DNA of 64,000 nt, from assembly GCF_001399455.2 (NCBI RefSeq), contig NZ_LLEI02000021.1, forward strand, positions 310,001 to 374,000, given 5' to 3'. The DNA is from Vibrio bivalvicida (GTDB taxonomy: Bacteria > Pseudomonadota > Gammaproteobacteria > Enterobacterales > Vibrionaceae). Positions 34,132 through 42,352 of the stretch are shown piece by piece. The first letter of the stretch is position 1. Each line of letters opens with the position of its first letter. Below the pieces are notes generated by a model. That model made no database searches and was not told the DNA's origin. It saw only the letters and a list, made by a program, of their open reading frames with translations. Made by a program: the position numbers and the translations under genes.

Positions 34132-36959
34132 CTTTAAATAATATTTGTCTTGCGCTATCGAAAGTCTGTCTATGTTTTCCTGTGGTTGCTTTCGCTTCAG
34201 AAATCCCTTCAGAAATCCCTTCAGAATTTCAAGATTTAATGCAGTCTGAGCATACTGAAACGAGGATTATGATCAATGATACTGATTCTGTCATATTAAT
34301 GGCTGATTTAGGGTATGACAGTGTAAAAGTTGATAAAAACGAAAAAGATGCTCTCCTGCGGTTCCTTTCTAAGCAGTATTTAAAGTCACACGCGATTCGG
34401 CACGTGTTGACAGATCTTATGGAAGGGGTTTCAACCAGTGAACTGTGTAAAGGGATGAGAGAAAACTGCGTTATTAGCGGCGCTTTACAATATCAATATG
34501 TCGTCATCAAAGATAAGGCAACCGTGCGTGTTGTCATTCCAACTTCAGAAATGGCGGAGCGAAAATCGAATCGCCATTACATTGATGACGCAGTGGATCA
34601 AAATGCACTAATGATGCACCACCAGTTCAACGCCAATATGGGCTCTGAGAGTGACATTAACGCTTTTTATAAGAACAAGTCGACATTAGGCGCTTTTGGT
34701 GGTTACTTTGTCAGTGATCTCAACGTTAGCAATCATTCTGCATCTGGTAACAATGACCTCTATTTTGATCAGTTAAACTACAACTACGCGAAGGAAGACA
34801 CCCGCTTTCGTTTCGGCTATACGTCAAGTTCTGTTGACTACTACTGGAACAGCAGCGCGATTCTAGACGCACATACCCAGATAGATGCTGTTAGTTTTGA
34901 CTTAGGCTCAACGTCTGATTTGATATTCAAAAACCGAGATTCAGATCAAAGGCTCTACTTCTCTATCCCTTCTTCTGGGCGACTTATAGTCACTCGTAGA
35001 AATGGTGAACCTGTACTCGAGAAAAATGTAAGTGCTGGTCAGAATTACATTTCATATAGTTCGCTGCCGAAAGGAATTCATGTCCTCAATATTAAAGTTG
35101 TCTCTGGTGATAGTGTTATCTATCACGAGGTCAGAAAAATCTACAATGCCACTAAGTATGCGCTGAATTCAGGTGGTTTTGACTACCAACTTTCGGCAGG
35201 TTCTATGTATAAACAAGATGCCGATGAGGTAACAACAGACCAGTATGATGTTGAAGAATATCAATACAATGGCTTTGTTCAGGCAAGCATAACAAACCGA
35301 ATTACTGATCCAGTTTTAATTGGGGTCGATGTGCTGAATACAGCTGAAGATTACTATGCGCGCACCGCCATACAAATTGATGTTGATAAAAATCTTGCTG
35401 TTAACGCGTTGGCAGGCACTTTTAGTGATGACAGCAGTTACCTTCAGTCTGAACTGACGTTAGGTAAAGCCTCTTTTACGTGGAGCAAGTTTTACGACGA
35501 GACAAGCCCACTAAAATATGACCTTTCCAATTACCTATATGGCTTTGGCTCTTTTCAGGAGTTTACGGCGAACTATAGCCATCGTTTGGGCTCTGGAAAT
35601 TTCTATACTAGCTACTCCAATTACAAAAGTGAGAGAGGTGGCACTTATTATGAACTTGGTGATGAAGCAGTATTTGATGACTATAAATCAGTGATGGCTG
35701 GCTATACATTTTCAAGCCTATGGCACAGTACTATTGATATCAATACAACCTATTCAGAATCTACCGATGCTCTAAGTGGTGAAATGAATGATGAGTGGAT
35801 GCTTGGCGTTAACTTCTCTGTGCCGTTAGGCACACATTCATCAATGAATTATGCTGCGAGCACCAGCAGTAATGGATACCAATATCACCGAGCAACCATC
35901 AATCATCAATTTGAAACTGATGATAGTGTTTCTCTGAGTGGTGAAGCGGGCTTTAGATATAGCGATAGTGAAGCGATTCCATCTGAGACCATTGGTGAAG
36001 CGACTTTGTCTGCGGGGTATCGCGATCAGCACTTAAGCGGTAGCAGTTACGGTTACTTGGACACAGAAGGTGACTACAACGTATTTGCAGCTTTCTCCGC
36101 TTCGACGATAGTGACTGATGACAATACCTATATGACAGATAGAGCGGCTGACAGCTACTTAATCATCGAAAATCAGCAACTTGATCAAAAGCTCCACTCC
36201 CTAACTGACGAAAGCGAATTTGTGAGTGTAGTTCGTATTAAAAGTAATGATGACCCTGCTGGGCAAGTACTCGTCGATGAAGATACAGTGATCTACCCTT
36301 TTAAACCTTATCGAGAGTACAAAGTCGCATTAGATGAAGCGGCGAGTGATTATCACAATACAGGCGAGTCCTTTGCAGAATCGAGTAGCTATCCGGGAAC
36401 CATTCTTAAGTTAGATGTTGATTTACATAGTGTTAAATCTTACTTGTCAGTATTTACCGATATTGAAGGGAACGCGGTAGATGACGTGAAATGTAAAGGC
36501 GCGGGTTGCCTTGATGTTGAAGAACTTTCCCAAGGCGTGTTCAAGTTTAAAATCAGCCAAGGTTTGCCGTACCAGCTTGTCAGTCGCGGACAACGATGCG
36601 TTATTCCCTATTCTGATGAGTACGAAAGTTACAACCTAGGTACCAATTTCTGTATGCCTCAGTTTGACTTGAAAGACGGGCAGCAGATAGCGAAAGGGCG
36701 AAATAACAAACTCTATTACTATGTGGGGGAGTTCTCCCAACCATCTGTTATCGAGCACTATGAAGAGCAATTAGCTAACCAGGATCTTGTGTTCGTTAAA
36801 AAACAAGTTGGAGAGCATACTTTTGTATTTATCGAGACTCAAGAGCAACTTGCCGATAACCAAGTTCAGTTTATTGATGAATTCAGTGTCTACGCACTGG
36901 AAGAGTCAGACCATTTTCCATACGCCTCTGTGCAGGAGACAACCCATGAAATGCAATAG
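34128..36959 (+). CDS. outer-membrane usher, CS1/TcfC-like
   Basis: A 943-residue usher of the alpha-fimbrial type that would export and assemble pilins through the outer membrane. A signal peptide ends near FAS (residue 25). The N-terminal domain (about 30-170) precedes a long beta-barrel (about 180-680) with many aromatic-polar strands; YISYSSLPKGIHVLNIKVV (about 305-325) is a typical motif of CS1-type ushers before the plug. The C-terminal part has AGQVLVDEDT and PFKPYREYKVAL, as in the TcfC/CooC C-terminal domain. It starts inside the previous gene and overlaps the chaperone gene by 14 bp. Confidence 0.85.
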   Translation: MTLNNICLALSKVCLCFPVVAFASEIPSEIPSEFQDLMQSEHTETRIMINDTDSVILMADLGYDSVKVDKNEKDALLRFLSKQYLKSHAIRHVLTDLMEGVSTSELCKGMRENCVISGALQYQYVVIKDKATVRVVIPTSEMAERKSNRHYIDDAVDQNALMMHHQFNANMGSESDINAFYKNKSTLGAFGGYFVSDLNVSNHSASGNNDLYFDQLNYNYAKEDTRFRFGYTSSSVDYYWNSSAILDAHTQIDAVSFDLGSTSDLIFKNRDSDQRLYFSIPSSGRLIVTRRNGEPVLEKNVSAGQNYISYSSLPKGIHVLNIKVVSGDSVIYHEVRKIYNATKYALNSGGFDYQLSAGSMYKQDADEVTTDQYDVEEYQYNGFVQASITNRITDPVLIGVDVLNTAEDYYARTAIQIDVDKNLAVNALAGTFSDDSSYLQSELTLGKASFTWSKFYDETSPLKYDLSNYLYGFGSFQEFTANYSHRLGSGNFYTSYSNYKSERGGTYYELGDEAVFDDYKSVMAGYTFSSLWHSTIDINTTYSESTDALSGEMNDEWMLGVNFSVPLGTHSSMNYAASTSSNGYQYHRATINHQFETDDSVSLSGEAGFRYSDSEAIPSETIGEATLSAGYRDQHLSGSSYGYLDTEGDYNVFAAFSASTIVTDDNTYMTDRAADSYLIIENQQLDQKLHSLTDESEFVSVVRIKSNDDPAGQVLVDEDTVIYPFKPYREYKVALDEAASDYHNTGESFAESSSYPGTILKLDVDLHSVKSYLSVFTDIEGNAVDDVKCKGAGCLDVEELSQGVFKFKISQGLPYQLVSRGQRCVIPYSDEYESYNLGTNFCMPQFDLKDGQQIAKGRNNKLYYYVGEFSQPSVIEHYEEQLANQDLVFVKKQVGEHTFVFIETQEQLADNQVQFIDEFSVYALEESDHFPYASVQETTHEMQ

Positions 36960-37659
36960 CCTGTTATCAAGTCTTATCGCTACGGCCATCTGTTTTTTTG
37001 CTGCTAACACTTGGGCCTTTCAAGTTGATACCTTGATGTTAGCTGGTAATGAGAAAGGAAACGGCATGTTCACCGTTTCGAACTCTGAAGAAGAAACTAT
37101 CTATCTGAAAGCCGAGGTTTTAAAAGTAATTGTTGAACACAACCAAATTAAAAAAATCCCCCTTAATAAAAATAACTTTATGCTCTGGGATCTTGCTGTT
37201 AATCCGGCTAAGGCGATTCTTCACTCAGGCGAGATGAGCAACTTTTCGGTTCGATATCTGTGCCGGAGAAATTGCGATCGCAGCCATGACAATGTTTATC
37301 AGGTCAGATTTACACCAGTGGTTTCTCCTGATGCGGAAAACCAGAATAAACTCGATATCCGTTTTGGAATCGCGCCTTATTACATTGTTCCTGCACTGAA
37401 GTCTGATGTGGATTATGACATTAATTTTGATAAACAAAACAAGAGGTTAACAGTTAGAAATACAGGTAATACCTTCATCAAAATTAAAATTGATAGCTGC
37501 GATAAATTCAGTATGGATCAAAAAGGATGCCGAGCGCTCTATTACGTTTTAGCAGGGCGCAGTAAAACCATTAAGCTTTCAGACAAACTCTACCGTGAAT
37601 CACTTAAAGTTATCGTAGGTAACCATGATCAGTCATATAACGAGACCATCACTCTATAA
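36946..37659 (+). CDS. periplasmic fimbrial chaperone
   Basis: A 237-residue periplasmic chaperone. The signal peptide is MKCNSLLSSLIATAICFFAA. The mature protein has two immunoglobulin-like domains in the PapD plan: domain 1 (about 24-145) with GMFTVSNSEEETIYLKAEV and an RYLCR strand, and domain 2 (about 150-237) with NKRLTVRNTGNTFIKI. The start at 36946 has AGGAG 8 nt upstream and is nested in the end of the usher gene. It should keep pilins soluble and deliver them to the usher. Confidence 0.8.
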   Translation: MKCNSLLSSLIATAICFFAANTWAFQVDTLMLAGNEKGNGMFTVSNSEEETIYLKAEVLKVIVEHNQIKKIPLNKNNFMLWDLAVNPAKAILHSGEMSNFSVRYLCRRNCDRSHDNVYQVRFTPVVSPDAENQNKLDIRFGIAPYYIVPALKSDVDYDINFDKQNKRLTVRNTGNTFIKIKIDSCDKFSMDQKGCRALYYVLAGRSKTIKLSDKLYRESLKVIVGNHDQSYNETITL

Positions 37660-38713
37660 GTTAGCGTTATGCCTGTTCAGTTGCTTGTTGCTACTGCCTT
37701 GTGCCGAAGCGACAACGATTAGCGGCTTTGTGAAAGGTGGCAGGCTAACGTGGTTCAACGCATATAACCAAAGTGGCTATTTAACGTCGACTAATTGGCA
37801 GCCACTCTCCGGATTACAACCAACAACAGAGTGGGTTCCGGGGACTTTTCTTGGGCAGTCGGTCAGTACAATAAAACTGAGGAACAGTGAAACAGGCGAG
37901 AGTGTTGATCTTGATTTTCAGGTTGTCGGTATTCAATACAACTTAGGTAAAGCGAGCGCTCACTTCGATGGCTCTGAGCCTGTTAACGGCAGTTATAAAG
38001 TATGTGAAACCGCTATGGGTGAAGGTGGAGTGGTTACACTGGCGGATACAGGTATAGGTTTTTGCATCAACAGTAATACCTATAAAACGGCGGCTGCATT
38101 TACCCCCTTTCAATTTGCTCGACCATTAATAAAAACTTCTGATATAGCTCAATCATTACGTGAAGCGGGAGTAAGCAGTGGGCAATACACAGGGTCAGTC
38201 ATGGTTCGCCCTGCATATGGTTTTCGCTCTCCTACGGGGAGTTGGACATATCGAAGTACAACCGGAGTTCCGGTGACATTGTCTATCCGCTACGAGGCGG
38301 CAAATTTGGCCAATATTGAAGTCAGCGGCAGTGGGGTTATGCCTGCGAAATATGATCAGAAGAAGTTAACGGCTTCCGGGCAAACAGATTACTTAATAAC
38401 GGCTCATGGCTTTTTTACCAACGGACTTAAGTTAAGTTTCCCTGAAAATGAAACTGATAGTTTTAATCTAGCCTATGTTGATGAAGGCAGTGCCAAACCA
38501 ATTCCATATAGCATCGATTGTAATGCCTGCGAGGATACTTCGCTTGTCAGCAACGGAAAGCTCAACTTAAACAATAGAGAAACGGTCGTAGGTGGAGAAG
38601 GGGACACGGTAAGCCTGATGCTTAATGTTCACTACGACAATATCCCAGCAGATGATTTAACTACTGGTAATTACTATGACCAATTTACCGTATATTTCGA
38701 AGAAAACCTGTAA
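37625..38713 (+). CDS. fimbrial tip adhesin / initiator, CfaE/CblD-like
   Basis: A 362-residue secreted protein, the same length as CfaE-class tip adhesins. Its signal ends near AEATT (residue 31). The N-terminal half (about 35-215) would be the adhesive domain; a Cys pair (about 122 and 144) brackets GVVTLADTGIGFC, and the YRSTTGVPVTLSIRYEA segment near 210 leads into a second domain ending in YYDQFTVYFEENL. The second domain would contact the first pilin and start assembly. It overlaps the chaperone gene by 35 bp and the next gene by 38 bp. Binding target is unknown. Confidence 0.72.
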   Translation: MISHITRPSLYKLALCLFSCLLLLPCAEATTISGFVKGGRLTWFNAYNQSGYLTSTNWQPLSGLQPTTEWVPGTFLGQSVSTIKLRNSETGESVDLDFQVVGIQYNLGKASAHFDGSEPVNGSYKVCETAMGEGGVVTLADTGIGFCINSNTYKTAAAFTPFQFARPLIKTSDIAQSLREAGVSSGQYTGSVMVRPAYGFRSPTGSWTYRSTTGVPVTLSIRYEAANLANIEVSGSGVMPAKYDQKKLTASGQTDYLITAHGFFTNGLKLSFPENETDSFNLAYVDEGSAKPIPYSIDCNACEDTSLVSNGKLNLNNRETVVGGEGDTVSLMLNVHYDNIPADDLTTGNYYDQFTVYFEENL

Positions 38714-39440
38714 ACAATCAGCAGCAGCTAGCTTATTGATGTGTGCTTTAGTGGCTTCTCATAGCTTAAAGGCTGAAGAAGTAGAGTCATGGGGCGGTAT
38801 GTCTTGGCCTGATAAGCTCGAAAGCAAGGCTTATTTTGGGGACACCACAACGTTGGGTATAGACGCCGTTCATAGCTGGGATAACTTTAATCTTAAAGCT
38901 GGTGGGCAGTTCCATGTTGCAGGAGAGACAAACCTAGCACCTGGTGGCTATCATCGAAATACCTTTTCTGTTGGAGTGAGTCAACAATTTCAGCTTGCGC
39001 AAGATCTGAATTTAGAACTGGGAGCGGGCTACGCGTACCGTTCTGCCTTCGTTGATTACGGTTTAAGGTGTCAGTTGCCGGGCAACATTACCGCGTTGGC
39101 AGGGTATCGCTTTAGCTTTGATGACACTGAAGTGAACAAAAACCAGTTTTACACTGGGCTGAGTATTGCGTTTGATCACCCCAAAGCATGGGAAGAACCA
39201 AACACCTCAATCCTAAAAGTAGAGACAGCAATTGTCGCTCAACAATCAGAAAAAAGTGGCTTAGAAAATAAGCCAGACAAACCGTTAAGAAAGTTGCATC
39301 AATATACGGTTAAGAAGGGAGACTGGCTAATTAAAATTGCCAGTAAATATAATGTTTCTCTATCAAGTATATTAGAAAGCAATAACTTCAAAAATATAAA
39401 TTTAATTTATCCTGGAGATACTATTTATTATCTTAAATAG
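38676..39440 (+). CDS. outer-membrane barrel-like protein with C-terminal LysM
   Basis: A 254-residue exported protein that closes the fimbrial operon. A signal sequence (LLMCALVASHSLKA) precedes a beta-strand-rich region (about 40-170; alternating aromatic and polar residues, with GAGYAYRSAFVDYGL) that resembles a small outer-membrane barrel. The last 50 residues form a LysM domain (YTVKKGDWLIKIASKYNVS, then IYPGDTIYYL), which binds peptidoglycan. Such a protein could anchor the usher or fimbria base to the cell wall. This gene is not part of classical CFA-I operons. Its 3' end is more AT-rich than the rest. Confidence 0.68.
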   Translation: MTNLPYISKKTCKQSAAASLLMCALVASHSLKAEEVESWGGMSWPDKLESKAYFGDTTTLGIDAVHSWDNFNLKAGGQFHVAGETNLAPGGYHRNTFSVGVSQQFQLAQDLNLELGAGYAYRSAFVDYGLRCQLPGNITALAGYRFSFDDTEVNKNQFYTGLSIAFDHPKAWEEPNTSILKVETAIVAQQSEKSGLENKPDKPLRKLHQYTVKKGDWLIKIASKYNVSLSSILESNNFKNINLIYPGDTIYYLK

Positions 39441-39486
39441 CAAATATCTCTAATGATTTAGTTATACAGGAAGGGAGGATGTTTGG

Positions 39487-39759
39487 ATGGCCAGTCAGCC
39501 TGAATGCCTCAAGAGAGGCAGCGAAAGAGAGTTGTTAAATATGCTGAAGATGAAGCATATTAATCACTTTCACGTTAAGCGAAAAGGGTTTAGTTACTTT
39601 TGCTTCTATGATGATGAAAATGAGGGCTTTTCAATGTTTAAGATTAATGATGGCCAGCAAACAGTGAGTAGAATGCTCATCAAAGCGAACTCAATTTCTG
39701 AGTTTTTAAACTCAGATATCATTAGTGATATTGAAGATTTTAAAAAGATTTATTTTTAA
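39487..39759 (+). CDS. small hypothetical protein
   Basis: A 90-residue soluble protein that I do not recognise. It has no signal peptide or membrane segment and contains Cys residues near positions 7 and 38 (FCFYDDE). Its start has AAGGGAGG 8 nt upstream, so it is well translated. It lies 46 bp after the LysM gene on the same strand and 124 bp before the first lipoprotein gene, in AT-rich sequence. It may be the last gene of the fimbrial transcript or an independent small regulator. Confidence 0.55.
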   Translation: MASQPECLKRGSERELLNMLKMKHINHFHVKRKGFSYFCFYDDENEGFSMFKINDGQQTVSRMLIKANSISEFLNSDIISDIEDFKKIYF

Positions 39760-39883
39760 TCAAATATTTTAGCTGAATAAGATTAATTATTTTCCGATGA
39801 GGGTTAACTCTCTTAGTGGGCGGGCTTTTTGTCGCTTTTTTTTAGGAGAGTAATGCAAGCTAATTCTGGAATAAGAGGAAAGT

Positions 39884-42322
39884 ATGCGGCTCAATAACAA
39901 ACTATTTGTTTATTTATTGCCACTAGTGCTATTTGGTTGCGGTGGAGAAACGAGTGAACAGAATCAACAAAGCTCACATCAAGAAACGGTCAGTTCTCCA
40001 GTAGCAACAGATAACTACTCACAGTTTCTGCTCGATAATAGCCAGCATGTTGTGTCTTTGGCAGAGCATGTGAGCGATCCTCAGGGATTACCGCTAACAC
40101 TAGAGCGTGTTGAGCCTCTTAGTCAGTCTTGTGGTACGCCAGTTGTAGATAAACAGCACCTATCTTTTATGGTCGCTGAGTCTATTCCCGAAACATGTGT
40201 CTATCGCTATGTGATTCGAAACCATGCAGATAATCCGCAATTAGATAAGGAGTCCAGTGCCGAAAGCGTGGTGTTGCTCAGTAACGAAACAGATTCTTCG
40301 CTAATTCCCCCGATATCGAAGTCTGTAAAAGTAGATTCTGAATTAACCATTGCTCTTAGGCAGGAGCTGGGCTCCACCTATCCTGATGGCTACACATTAA
40401 ACCAAGATGTTGTGCTGCTCGGAGACGGAGTGGCGAGTGCGGATGTTAGTTCGGATACGATCTTATACCAAGCAAGCAGTACACCAGGAGATACCCGTTT
40501 GATTTACTCCTTATCGAGCGACGATGGTAACAATGTGAAAGCGGGTTATGTCGATATTGCCGTTTCTTCAGATGGTAACAGTATGCCTATTGCAGAAAAT
40601 ATCGCGGGGCCAGAATCGTTATATCCAAACACAAATATTACGATAGATGTTAGTGACTCGGTGAGTGATCCTGACGGCGACTCGCTGCAACTAACCGACG
40701 TGTATGCCTATAACGCTAATGTAGCGATTACCGATCCGCTCGATGTTAACAACACAAAGTTTAGCTTCTTGGCTTCTCAACCTGGTAGTTACAGCGTGAC
40801 TTACTATGTGTCGGATCATAGAGGCGGCTACGCCGTAGCAGTGGTACGTATTGTGGTGTCTGAGCCGCCTCTTCCTTGGAACGATATTGTGCTAGCAAGT
40901 GGTGCCCGCTATACCGCGCCGTGGGAGAAAAGTAGTGCCGATACGGCAGGTATTTATTATCAGGGTACCGAACCTGAGGTCGTCAATGGGACAGAGTATC
41001 TCATTCCTCTGTTTAGCGCGGATGCGGCTCAAGCTTTATGCCAGTCTAGAGGGATGGCATTGCCGAGCTTAGAGCAGATGAAAGCGCTATTTCAAGCACG
41101 ACCTGATGTCGCGAACTCTGATCATTGGCCTACCTCTGTAGCGTATTGGAGTTCCAGTAAATCCACCGCTAACCAGCAGTACGGTTTTAATATGAGTAGC
41201 GGTGCCCAGATCCTATTGCCGACATCAAACCCCTTAATCGTTACCTGTGTTTATCCTGGTGAGCTCTCAACTTTAGTGAGTAAAGACAACGCTTATCAAA
41301 CCGAGCTCGCTGATGGCGATTTCAACACAGTGGAAGCGTATGCCAAGCAGGCCGATGGTTCTCCTATTTCCGGGCAGCGTATTTATGCGTTTAGTGATGA
41401 CGAAAACCTAAGCTTCGAAAGCCAATCAGCCCTAACGGATAGTGAAGGCAAGGCCTCTTTTAAAGTGCGTAGTGCGCTAAGTGGGGAGTTCGATGTCTTG
41501 GTTAACTACTACTCACAAACCAAAGCAGCTTTGGTGCGTTTTATTGATGACCTACTGCTTAGTATTTCACTCAGTGGAGACCATGAATTACTACTTGGTA
41601 ATACCGATGAGTTGACTGCAATGGGTAAATATCAGTCGGGAAAAGAGTCAGATATTTCACAGGAGGTGAATTGGACATCTGACAACCCCAAGGTTATTCG
41701 TGTGACAAATATAGGGGAAATTTTTGCGGAAGGGATGGGATCAGCAACTGTCCATTCTACATCGGGTGAAATCACATCTAATGAGTTTAAGGTGACCGTT
41801 CCTTTTGGAACGATCGAAGTTGTTGAAGATGCAACAATTAGGGGAGGATCCCATAGTAATCAGAGTTATGGGGCGGATTCTTCACTGATTGTTAAGCGGG
41901 ATAACGCTGATAGCAATGGCTTTTACCGGAAGGCATTACTCAAGTTTCATGTCGGAAATAAGCCAGTACAAGCCTTTAGTAAAGCAACATTGAGAATGTA
42001 TCTAGCTGGTGCTAATTCAGGCGTTGGGGAGGCAGGAAGAAATCTAACGGTTTATTCACTTTCTAGCAATGATTGGTCTGAAGATGAAGTTACTTGGAAT
42101 ACTGCTCCAAAGGTTTTAACAGAAGGCAATACGACCACGATTAAAAAAAGCGATGTAGGGAAATGGATAGAGTGGGATGTGACTGAACTCATCAATGCCG
42201 AACCAAATAACACGTACCTTTCGCTCTTACTCGATGACTTAGGCAGCTTTGAGCCACAAGTGGATATGCACTTTCATTCTCGCGAATCAGGTACGGCTCC
42301 CCAGCTCGTTATCCAACCTTAA
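39884..42322 (+). CDS. multidomain adhesin-like lipoprotein with DNRLRE tail
   Basis: An 812-residue lipoprotein: the lipobox is LFGC, with Cys19 as the lipid site, followed by GGETSE. After a Ser/Gln-rich linker come a series of Ig-like/cadherin-like segments (SVSDPDGDSLQLTDVYAY, YYVSDHRGGYAVAVV), an adhesion domain (about 335-465; WPTSVAYWSSSKST), a Big_1-like domain (about 470-560), a BIG2 domain (about 565-640) and a C-terminal DNRLRE/CBM96-like domain (about 645-812; WNTAPK, WDVTELI). GAGGAAAG precedes the ATG. Its paralogue follows 30 bp later. A surface role in attachment to sugars or other cells is inferred. Confidence 0.75.
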   Translation: MRLNNKLFVYLLPLVLFGCGGETSEQNQQSSHQETVSSPVATDNYSQFLLDNSQHVVSLAEHVSDPQGLPLTLERVEPLSQSCGTPVVDKQHLSFMVAESIPETCVYRYVIRNHADNPQLDKESSAESVVLLSNETDSSLIPPISKSVKVDSELTIALRQELGSTYPDGYTLNQDVVLLGDGVASADVSSDTILYQASSTPGDTRLIYSLSSDDGNNVKAGYVDIAVSSDGNSMPIAENIAGPESLYPNTNITIDVSDSVSDPDGDSLQLTDVYAYNANVAITDPLDVNNTKFSFLASQPGSYSVTYYVSDHRGGYAVAVVRIVVSEPPLPWNDIVLASGARYTAPWEKSSADTAGIYYQGTEPEVVNGTEYLIPLFSADAAQALCQSRGMALPSLEQMKALFQARPDVANSDHWPTSVAYWSSSKSTANQQYGFNMSSGAQILLPTSNPLIVTCVYPGELSTLVSKDNAYQTELADGDFNTVEAYAKQADGSPISGQRIYAFSDDENLSFESQSALTDSEGKASFKVRSALSGEFDVLVNYYSQTKAALVRFIDDLLLSISLSGDHELLLGNTDELTAMGKYQSGKESDISQEVNWTSDNPKVIRVTNIGEIFAEGMGSATVHSTSGEITSNEFKVTVPFGTIEVVEDATIRGGSHSNQSYGADSSLIVKRDNADSNGFYRKALLKFHVGNKPVQAFSKATLRMYLAGANSGVGEAGRNLTVYSLSSNDWSEDEVTWNTAPKVLTEGNTTTIKKSDVGKWIEWDVTELINAEPNNTYLSLLLDDLGSFEPQVDMHFHSRESGTAPQLVIQP

Positions 42323-42352
42323 CCTTCAAAACATACCCATATGGAATTTCCA

